Source: Kiritimatiellia bacterium (GTDB taxonomy: Bacteria; Verrucomicrobiota; Kiritimatiellia; UBA8416; SLMC01). Taken from it: 42,839 nt of DNA. The notes beneath the pieces were generated by a model. It worked only from the letters and a program-made list of their open reading frames with translations. It was not told the origin of the DNA and ran no database searches. The translations under genes were made by a program, and so were the position numbers. Of the stretch, positions 24,489-31,130 are shown piece by piece. The stretch covers positions 1 through 42,839 of the forward strand of contig SLKS01000064.1 in the NCBI GenBank assembly GCA_007134465.1, in the 5' to 3' direction. The first letter of the stretch is position 1. Each line of letters opens with the position of its first letter.

Positions 24489-24649
24489 GGCGCGCAGCCG
24501 GACAAATCGTCAGGGCGGGCCGATATCCGCAACCGGAAAGAATTGAACAGAAGGGAACGAAGAAGGGCGGGCACACTTCGTTTCCTTCGTGATCTTGCCG
24601 TAGAACCCGAAGACGCGGGAACAAGTCGATAATCAAGGGCCGGGGGAAC

Positions 24650-26767
24650 ATGGAAGCACAGAGCCAGAATCGTTTTGCGCGGGCGGATTTCATCATCGCG
24701 GCGGCGCTGACTTCGATCTTGGCGGTGCTGATCATTCCCATCCACCCGCGTCTGCTGGACCTGATGCTGGTGCTAAGCATCGCCGTGGGCGTGCTGATTC
24801 TGATTCTGACGACACAGATCAGCAATCCGTTGCAGTTGTCGTCGTTTCCGTCGCTTCTTCTGTTGCTTACGCTGTTCCGGCTGGCGCTGAACGTGGCGAC
24901 CACGCGCCAGATCCTGCTGCGCGCCTTTGCGGGAAACGTGATTCAGGCGTTCGGCCAGTTCGTGGTGGGCGGCAACTATGTGGTGGGCATTGTCGTCTTC
25001 CTGATTCTGGTGGTGATCAACTTCATGGTGATCACCAAAGGCGCGGGCCGGATCGCGGAGGTGACGGCACGGTTCACGCTGGACTCTATGCCCGGCAAGC
25101 AGATGAGCATTGACGCGGACTTGAGCTCGGGCCTGATTGACGAGGCCACGGCGCTGGCGCGGCGCGAAGCGTTGCGGCGCGAGTCGGACTTTTACGGAGC
25201 GATGGACGGCGCCAGCAAGTTCGTGCGCGGCGATGCGATCGCGGGGCTGATCATTACGCTCATCAACATTGCGGGCGGATTCGCGGTGGGCATGCTCCAG
25301 CGCGGCATGCCTGCGCATCACGCGTTGCGCACCTATACGCTGCTGACGGTCGGCGACGGGCTGGTGGCGCAAATCCCGGCGCTGGTCATTTCGACGGCGG
25401 CCGGCATGATGGTGACGCGCGCGGCGTCGGACGACACGCTGGGCAAGGACATTGCCGGCCAACTGCTGAAGCGGGCGAAGCCGCTAACGACCACCGGCCT
25501 CATATTGGCGGCCATTTCACTGGTGCCGGGCTTGCCGTTCCTGCCGTTCGTGGCGCTGGGCGGCACATTGACGGCGTTGGGTCTGGCGCGCAAGGCGGCG
25601 CCGGCGGAAGCGGAGGAAAAGCCGGAAGGAAAAACCGATGCCAGCGGCAAGGCGCTCGAGTCGGGCTCGGCACGCGGCGCATTGCCGGCTGCGGGCTCCG
25701 ACAAGCAGCCGCCCCCGGTTTCGCCCATGGATCTGGAGATCGGGTTCGGGTTGGTGCCGCTGGTGGATCCGGCGCAGGGCGGACAGTTGATCGAACGCAT
25801 CCGACTGATCCGCAACCAAATCGCCGAGGAACTCGGTTTCGTGCTGCCGCCGGTCAATGTGAAAGACAATATCCAATTGAAGAACACGGAATATTGCATC
25901 AAAGTGCGGGGTATCGAATTGGCGCGCGGCACGGTTCAGCCCGGCCGACTGATGGCCATCAACCCCGGCGGCGGCGCGCCGCTCGAGGGCTACAAGCCGG
26001 TGCGCGAACCGGCCTTCGGGTTCGAAGCCTATTGGATACCGAAAATCGCCCGCGAAAACGCCGAGTCCGCCGGCATGACCGTCGTGGACGATGCCAGCGT
26101 GATCACCACGCATCTGGCCGAGGAATCGAAACGGCATGCGGCCGACATCCTGACACGCCAGGACGTGAGCGACATGGTCGGCCGCCTCAAGCAAACCCAT
26201 CCGTCGGTCGTCGAGGAGCTGCTGCCGAACAAAATGACGATCGGCAAAGTGCATCGGGTGCTGCAAAGCCTGTTGCGGGAACGGGTCTCGATCCGCGATC
26301 TGCCCGCAGTTCTGGAGACGCTGGCCGACCAGGCCGACCTTACGCGCGATGTCGGGCTGCTGACGGAACATTGCCGCCGCACGCTGGGCGCGTCCATTTG
26401 CCACGGCCGCCTGACCCCCGACGGAACCTTGCAGGCGATCGGGCTGCACCCGGACCTCGAACAGATGATCCGCCAGCACACCAAACGCGACGGCGCCGAA
26501 ATCGGTCTGCTCGTCATGCCGCCAGCCCTGGCGCACGAGGTTCTGGTCCACATCCGCAAGGCGGTGGAAACCGCGCGCGCCAAAGGCGGCGACCCGGTTC
26601 TGCTCTGCTCGCCGCTGATCCGGCCTCAGGTGCGAAGGCTCACCGAGCACGAGTTCCGGGACATGCCCGTGATCTCCTTCGCCGAAACGCCCGACAATGT
26701 CAAAATAGACATTCTGGGCATGGCCGTCGCGCCCGCCGCCGGCAAAGCCGAAGAGATGGCGGCGTAG
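24650..26767 (+). CDS. flhA: Flagellar export apparatus protein FlhA
   Basis: 705 residues, standard length. About eight transmembrane helices fill residues 15-320. The conserved FHIPEP-region equivalents include PSLLLLLTLFRLALNVATTR, GAGRIAEVTARFTLDSMPGKQ and MSIDADLSSGLIDE. The cytoplasmic domain (about 350-700) has EIGFGLVPLVDPAQGG and ELLPNKMTIGKVHRVLQSLL. FlhA forms the nonameric ring that receives export substrates. A 161-base gap precedes it with no strong promoter. Read-through from the upstream zinc-ribbon gene is likely. Confidence 0.97.
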   Translation: MEAQSQNRFARADFIIAAALTSILAVLIIPIHPRLLDLMLVLSIAVGVLILILTTQISNPLQLSSFPSLLLLLTLFRLALNVATTRQILLRAFAGNVIQAFGQFVVGGNYVVGIVVFLILVVINFMVITKGAGRIAEVTARFTLDSMPGKQMSIDADLSSGLIDEATALARREALRRESDFYGAMDGASKFVRGDAIAGLIITLINIAGGFAVGMLQRGMPAHHALRTYTLLTVGDGLVAQIPALVISTAAGMMVTRAASDDTLGKDIAGQLLKRAKPLTTTGLILAAISLVPGLPFLPFVALGGTLTALGLARKAAPAEAEEKPEGKTDASGKALESGSARGALPAAGSDKQPPPVSPMDLEIGFGLVPLVDPAQGGQLIERIRLIRNQIAEELGFVLPPVNVKDNIQLKNTEYCIKVRGIELARGTVQPGRLMAINPGGGAPLEGYKPVREPAFGFEAYWIPKIARENAESAGMTVVDDASVITTHLAEESKRHAADILTRQDVSDMVGRLKQTHPSVVEELLPNKMTIGKVHRVLQSLLRERVSIRDLPAVLETLADQADLTRDVGLLTEHCRRTLGASICHGRLTPDGTLQAIGLHPDLEQMIRQHTKRDGAEIGLLVMPPALAHEVLVHIRKAVETARAKGGDPVLLCSPLIRPQVRRLTEHEFRDMPVISFAETPDNVKIDILGMAVAPAAGKAEEMAA

Positions 26768-27039
26768 AGACGAGAGCGATCAGGGGCCAGGGACCAATCT
26801 GCGGGTCATCGAGTCATCGGGTCACAATAAGAACGACAAAGCGACTCGGTGACTTGGTGACACGGTGATTCGGCCTTCTTCCCTTCAGGTTTCAGGTTTC
26901 CGCCCTCATCCCTCTCTTCCCCCCCTCCCCTCATCATTCATCATTCCGCATTCATCATTCTCTTCTCTGGCATCGGCCCTGCTAACGTGCGTGCGAGGGA
27001 TCGTTTCATGGCCGGGAGAGGCACAGGGGAAAGGCAACG
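26768..27039. promoter_or_regulatory. flhA-flhF intergenic region with upstream array
   Basis: After the flhA stop come gggtcatcgagtcatcgggt and gactcggtgacttggtgac units (26806-26870). The composite array cttcaggtttcaggtttccg, ctcatccctctcttcccc and catcattcatcattccgc (26875-26967) then leads directly to the sigma-54 element at 26968-26984. No gene is seen. Confidence 0.7.
26968..26984 (+). promoter_or_regulatory. Sigma-54 (-24/-12) promoter for the flhF-flhG-fliA unit
   Basis: TGGCATCGGCCCTGCTA with GG-N10-GC spacing. The predicted start of transcription is 26994, leaving a 46-base leader with GGGGAAAGG before ATG 27040. It would place fliA (sigma-28) under sigma-54 control. Confidence 0.75.
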
Positions 27040-28155
27040 ATGAAGATTCGCAGCTACAAGGGTACGAGCCTGGAGAAGCTACACGAGGCGATCGCCCGCG
27101 ACTTGGGTCCGCAAGCGATGATCGTGCATCGCGGTCAGGCCGGATTGAGCCGGTTTCTGGGCAAGCCGAGACACGAGCTGATTGCCGTGGCCGACGACGG
27201 GTCGGCGGACGCGCATTTGATCTCGCATGCGTCCGGGGCGCCGGAATGGAAGAAACTGCTGACGGTTCAAGACCGCAAGTTCGAGGCGCTGGAAGCCGCG
27301 CTGGAGAGAGTGGGTCGCGATGTGGAACGGCTGACGGCCTGCGGCGCGGGACGATCCGACGCGGCGATCGCAACGGCAGGCGCAAACCTGCCGGAACCGA
27401 TGCGGTCGTGGGATGCGCGTTTTCTGGAAAAGGTGCGCGGTCAGATTCCCGGTCTGTTCGCCGCCGAGCCGCCGCCCGATCTGGCGGAAGAGCTGGGCGA
27501 ATTCTTTCCGGTCCAGGAATCGTTTCGGGTGGGCGCGGACGGGCGCCGCCCGCGTATCGTGGCGCTGGTCGGCCCGACCGGCAGCGGCAAGACGACCACG
27601 CTGTCGAAGCTGGCGGCCAAATGGAGCCTCGAGGACCATCTGAACGTGGGTGTGATCACGGCCGACACCTACCGGATCGCGGCGGTGGATCAGATTCGCG
27701 AATACGCGACGCTGCTCGGCCTGGAAATGAAGGTGGTCTTCTCGGCCGGCGAAGCGCGCCAAGCGGTGGAATCGTTTCGCGACAAGGACGTCATCCTGGC
27801 GGATACGCCCGGCCGCAATTTTTTCGATCCGGTGGCCATGCGCGGCCTGAAAGGCATACTGCAAGCGATGAGCCCGCTGCGCACGCTCTTGCTGACGCCG
27901 GCCACGCTCGAGCGGCAAACGCTCCGCGCGGTGATTCGCCAGCACGCCCTTCTGGCGCCGGACGCGCTGGTGGTGACCAAAACAGACGAAACGCGCTCCT
28001 ACGACGCGTTTACCGTTCTGGCCGGCGAGACGGACTGTCCGGTCGCCTTTCTGACCAATGGCCAGCGGGTGCCGGAAGACATTCTGCCGGCCACGCGCAA
28101 GGCCATCGCCGAACTTGTGCTGTACGGCATGCGGGAAGAAAGGGCGGCGGCATGA
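27040..28155 (+). CDS. flhF: Flagellar SRP-like GTPase FlhF
   Basis: 371 residues. The N-terminus MKIRSYKGTSLEKLHEAIARD is typical of FlhF. The NG domain has GPTGSGKTTTLSKLAAKW (P-loop near 178), ITADTYRIAAVDQIREYA, DTPGRNFFDP (normally DTAGR; here Ala is replaced by Pro) and the guanine-binding TKTDET. FlhF sets flagellar number and pole placement together with FlhG. The stop overlaps the flhG start by 4 bases (ATGA at 28152-28155). Confidence 0.95.
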   Translation: MKIRSYKGTSLEKLHEAIARDLGPQAMIVHRGQAGLSRFLGKPRHELIAVADDGSADAHLISHASGAPEWKKLLTVQDRKFEALEAALERVGRDVERLTACGAGRSDAAIATAGANLPEPMRSWDARFLEKVRGQIPGLFAAEPPPDLAEELGEFFPVQESFRVGADGRRPRIVALVGPTGSGKTTTLSKLAAKWSLEDHLNVGVITADTYRIAAVDQIREYATLLGLEMKVVFSAGEARQAVESFRDKDVILADTPGRNFFDPVAMRGLKGILQAMSPLRTLLLTPATLERQTLRAVIRQHALLAPDALVVTKTDETRSYDAFTVLAGETDCPVAFLTNGQRVPEDILPATRKAIAELVLYGMREERAAA

Positions 28156-29132
28156 CGGAAGGCGAAGATCAGGCGGCCGGCCTGCGGCGCGCAAACGATT
28201 CGCAAACGGCCTTGCTGCCGCGCGGATTGCGCATTGTCGCGGTCAGCAGCGGCAAAGGCGGAGTCGGAAAGACGATGACGTCGATCGGACTGGCCTTTTC
28301 GCTGGCGCGCGCGCAACGCCGGACCTTGCTGATTGACGGAGACGTGGGCATGGCCAACGTGGACATTCAACTGGGCATTGATCCGGAAACGACGTTGCAG
28401 GACGTGGTCTTCGGCAATCGAACGCTGGCCGAGGCGATCGTGACCGTGGAACCGGGGTTGGACGTGCTGCCGTCGCCCTGCGGCGCGCCGGAGATGGCGG
28501 ATCTGGGTCGCGCGCGCCAGCGCCAGTTCGTGGATCAGCTTACGGCGTTTGCGGGCGGCTACGATTTTCTGATCATTGATGTCGGCGCCGGCATTGGCCA
28601 GAACGTGCTGTCGTTTCTGGCGACAGCGCCGGAAACGCTCGTGGTTGTCGCCAACGAGCCCACTTCGATCATGGACGCCTATGCCGTGGTCAAGGCGCTG
28701 CGCCGCCTGCCCGAGCCGCCGCACATCTCGCTGGTGGTCAACATGGTGCGCGATCTTGCCGAGGGCGATGCGCTGGCGGGGCGATTGAACGGGATCGTGA
28801 AACGTTTCCTCGGCGTCGAACTGCCGCTGGCCGGCACAATTGTCTTCGACGAACAGGCGCGGGCCGCCATCCGCGCGCGAAAACCGGTCATGAACTATGC
28901 GCCGCGCTCGCCGTCCGCGCTATGTCTGGCGGAGCTGGGCCGTTCCGTGGCGCACCGCAAGCCGGGCGCCGCGCGCCCGCCGCGCGCCGACGCGGGTCTG
29001 TTCGAAAGCTTGGCCGACATGAAACTGGCCTCGTTCAAAAAGACGGACGCGCCCGCAGCGCCGCCGGCGGCCGGCGGCAATGCCGCTACGCAGCCTGAAA
29101 CACCGTCGCAAACGGAGCGCGAACAGCCATGA
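28152..29132 (+). CDS. flhG: Flagellar MinD-like ATPase FlhG (YlxH/FleN)
   Basis: 326 residues. The deviant Walker A is SSGKGGVGKT (near 28-37). It is followed by LLIDGDVGMANVDIQLGI, DFLIIDVGAGIGQNVLSF and VVVANEPTSIMDAYAVVKAL. FlhG binds membranes and FlhF to limit flagellar number, and in some bacteria restrains a sigma-54 activator (FleQ). That fits the promoters found here. The last 50 residues are Ala/Pro-rich. ATGA overlaps couple it to the genes on both sides. A much longer frame opening upstream of flhF is only the shadow of that gene. Confidence 0.95.
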   Translation: MTEGEDQAAGLRRANDSQTALLPRGLRIVAVSSGKGGVGKTMTSIGLAFSLARAQRRTLLIDGDVGMANVDIQLGIDPETTLQDVVFGNRTLAEAIVTVEPGLDVLPSPCGAPEMADLGRARQRQFVDQLTAFAGGYDFLIIDVGAGIGQNVLSFLATAPETLVVVANEPTSIMDAYAVVKALRRLPEPPHISLVVNMVRDLAEGDALAGRLNGIVKRFLGVELPLAGTIVFDEQARAAIRARKPVMNYAPRSPSALCLAELGRSVAHRKPGAARPPRADAGLFESLADMKLASFKKTDAPAAPPAAGGNAATQPETPSQTEREQP

Positions 29133-29416
29133 GCAAGATTCTGGGCCAACTGGCGGTGGCGATTGGCGGGCTGTTGTTCATTGCGGCCATGACCACCGGT
29201 CTGGTCCGCGGCGTACCGTTGAGCACAACGTTGTTCCGCGCGCTGATCGTCTTCTGCCTTTCCTCCGTGGGCATGGCGCTCTTTTTCCGGTTCTTCTCGA
29301 AAGTGCTGTTCCAGTTCGCCGCCGAACAGATCATGCGCAACCGCGCCGCCAAGGGAACGCGACCGGGCGCGCCCGGCCCGGCGCTGCCGAAAGCCGAGGA
29401 AGGAAAATCTGAATGA
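29129..29416 (+). CDS. Small two-helix membrane protein between flhG and fliA
   Basis: 95 residues. Two hydrophobic segments are visible at about 7-25 (LAVAIGGLLFIAAMTTGLV) and 36-60 (FRALIVFCLSSVGMALFF), followed by a basic, Pro-rich tail. ATGA overlaps tie it to both flhG (29129-29132) and fliA (29413-29416), so it is clearly translated. No family is recognised. The location and strict coupling suggest a role in flagellar regulation, or in tethering of FlhG or FliA at the membrane. That is inference. Confidence 0.75.
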   Translation: MSKILGQLAVAIGGLLFIAAMTTGLVRGVPLSTTLFRALIVFCLSSVGMALFFRFFSKVLFQFAAEQIMRNRAAKGTRPGAPGPALPKAEEGKSE

Positions 29417-30186
29417 GCCCGGAATCTTCCACGTCTCCCATGCCGGCCCTGTGGCAAGCCTACTGGCGCGACCGCGATTCCGCGCAGGCGCTGGAACGGC
29501 TGGTCGAAGCCTGGATGCCGCTGGCGCAACGGGTCATGGAACGGTTCGCCATCCGGCTGCCCGCTCATGTGCAGCGCGACGATTTGTTCCAATGCGCCGT
29601 GCTGGGCCTGTGCCAGGCCGTCGAATCGTTCGATCCGAACAGGAACGGGGCCGCCTTCGAACCGTTCGCCACCCATCGCATTCGCGGGGCCATGCTCGAC
29701 GAGCTGCGCCAGAACGACCGGCTCACCCGCCATGCGCGCGTCCAGCTTCGCGCCGTGGAGAAAACGGCCGAACGCTGGATGCAAGACCATGGCCGCCCGC
29801 CGTCGGAATCGGAACTGGCCCGGGCCGCCAACATGACGACCGAAACGCTGAGCGATTTGCTCGGCCACGCCCAGCCCTGGCTGTCGCTGGATCAGGCGCA
29901 CACCGGCGCGCCCGACGGCCGGTTCGCGCGACTGCAAGACGTCTTGCGCGACGAAAGCGCCCCCACCCCCGACGAACAGGCCGCGCAACAGGAATTGCTG
30001 GCCGCCTTCCGCGCCTGCTTCCGACAACTGGACGAGCGCGAACAGAAAATCCTCTACCTCTACTATTTCGAGGAATTGCGCTTGAGCGAAATCGCGGAAT
30101 TGTATAGCTTGACCGAAGCGCGCATCAGCCAGATCCAATCCATGGCCATCCTGAAACTGCGCGCCATGATGCAGCGAAGAGAATGA
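29413..30186 (+). CDS. fliA: Flagellar sigma factor FliA (sigma-28)
   Basis: 257 residues. Region 2 reads QRDDLFQCAVLGLCQAVESFD and FATHRIRGAMLDELRQNDRLTR, region 3 RAVEKTAERWMQDHGRPPSESELA, and region 4 LDEREQKILYLYYFEELRLSE with EARISQIQSMAI. This is the FliA/WhiG class. It directs late flagellar genes; the promoter at 18199-18225 is a likely target. No FlgM anti-sigma factor is seen. The TGA stop (30184-30186) lies inside an aatgatgaatgcgg repeat unit. Confidence 0.95.
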   Translation: MSPESSTSPMPALWQAYWRDRDSAQALERLVEAWMPLAQRVMERFAIRLPAHVQRDDLFQCAVLGLCQAVESFDPNRNGAAFEPFATHRIRGAMLDELRQNDRLTRHARVQLRAVEKTAERWMQDHGRPPSESELARAANMTTETLSDLLGHAQPWLSLDQAHTGAPDGRFARLQDVLRDESAPTPDEQAAQQELLAAFRACFRQLDEREQKILYLYYFEELRLSEIAELYSLTEARISQIQSMAILKLRAMMQRRE

Positions 30187-30528
30187 TGAATGCGGAATGA
30201 TGAATGATGAGGGAAGGGAAGAAGTGAGTGGTAACCAGTGATCAGTGATCCGTGATCAGTTTGTCACTCGCGGGTCGCCGAGGCAAGGCGGGCATGGGCC
30301 GATCCGTCCGACTTGTTTGACTTGTCTGACCTGTCCGACTGTTTCGCTTCCGTCATGGGGAGAAAAGAGGGGAATCGCCCGGCTACGGGGGCGCAAACCG
30401 GCGCGAAGCGCGAAGGCGGGTCACCAAGTCACCAGCGGCAGGGCCGCTGCCGCCGGATGAAACGAGAACCACGAAGAGCGCGAAGAACCAGGAACGAAGC
30501 CGCGCCCTCGTTGAACGAGGAGGAGGCC
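30187..30528. repeat. Repeat-filled gap after fliA
   Basis: Contents in order: an aatgatgaatgcggaatgat unit continuing from fliA (30178-30215); accagtgatcagtgatccgtg units (30230-30260); a 10-base-unit array cttgtttgacttgtctgacc (30310-30342); gaagcgcgaaggcgggtcac (30402-30424); a GC-rich REP-like hairpin ggcagggccgctgccgccgg (30434-30457); and cacgaagagcgcgaagaacc (30475-30492). The next start at 30529 is preceded by gaggaggaggcc. No gene is seen. Confidence 0.75.
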
Positions 30529-30882
30529 ATGAACGAATCGCTGGACGCATTGGGGCCGGCAGCCTCGGAAAACGTGTATCGGGTCAATCCGATGGATCGC
30601 GACTCGGGCGGCAAAGGGCAAGCGCCGTTCGATTCGTTCACGAACACGGAGGAAGAGGAAGAGAGCGCCCGCAAGCGGCAGGAGCAGCAGGAGCGGCAGG
30701 AGCGGCAGCGCGAAGCCGAGCGGCTGGCGCAGGTCGCGGAGGATCGGCTGATCCTGAGCGGGCAGGCGCTGACGAGCGCGCGCGGCGTTCAGGCCGAGCC
30801 CGCGCCGAACGAGGCGCAGGCGCGCGCAGCGGAAGACGCCGCGCATCCCCCGCACCCCCCCCGCCTGCATTTGCAAGCGTAA
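30529..30882 (+). CDS. Acidic coiled-coil hypothetical protein
   Basis: 117 residues with a strong GAGGAGG ribosome-binding site. The centre (about 45-70) is an E/R/Q-rich coiled coil made of EEEEESARKRQEQQERQERQ-like repeats. The ends are Ala/Pro-rich, with PHPP near the C-terminus. There is no signal peptide or metal motif. The amino-acid style resembles the ends of the SprA-related protein, but I see no homology. It is not recognised. It follows fliA and precedes the glycosyltransferase on the same strand, so a late flagellar protein is possible. Confidence 0.55.
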   Translation: MNESLDALGPAASENVYRVNPMDRDSGGKGQAPFDSFTNTEEEEESARKRQEQQERQERQREAERLAQVAEDRLILSGQALTSARGVQAEPAPNEAQARAAEDAAHPPHPPRLHLQA

Positions 30883-31130
30883 GCATGTCTGCGCAAGACG
30901 CAATTTCTTCGAGCGACGAGCAACGGAATAGGTTATGGCGGGCTAACGCCCGCAACCCAATTTTATTGTCACCATGAAGGGCATGAAGAGCGTGAAGGAA
31001 GCCGAACGAAAAAAATCATATCTTCATGTCCTTCATGCTCTTCATGGTGCGCATTCCGAAAGATACACGCAAAAGCGCGTATCTTTTTGAAAAAGTCTCT
31101 AAAGGCTCTCTCATAGAAACGTCTCGCTTC
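30883..31130. repeat. Inverted repeat and hairpin cluster before the glycosyltransferase
   Basis: A GGCGGGCTaacGCCCGC hairpin with caacccaatttt tail lies at 30938-30967. caccatgaagggcatgaag (30970-31000) and its near-perfect inverse cttcatgctcttcatggtg (31022-31050) form a long imperfect hairpin around a 20-base A-rich centre. The terminator-like hairpin copy (31059-31088) then follows. No gene is seen. Confidence 0.7.
31059..31088 (+). terminator. Terminator-like hairpin, second copy
   Basis: aaagatacacgc, loop aaaa, gcgcgtatcttt, T-run. One A/C mismatch is present in the stem compared with the copy at 217-247. It lies 40 bases before the glycosyltransferase start, so it could terminate transcription coming from the fliA side or attenuate the glycosylation genes. 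Confidence 0.45.

Noticed and set aside
24517-24530. Possible sigma-54 or sigma-28 promoter before flhA (gggccgatatccgc)
   Set aside because: GG-N10-GC spacing fits only with a poor -24 box, and no TAAA lies at the right distance for sigma-28.
26865-28151. Long open frame upstream of flhG in the same frame
   Set aside because: It is the shadow of flhF; flhG starts at the ATGA overlap at 28152.
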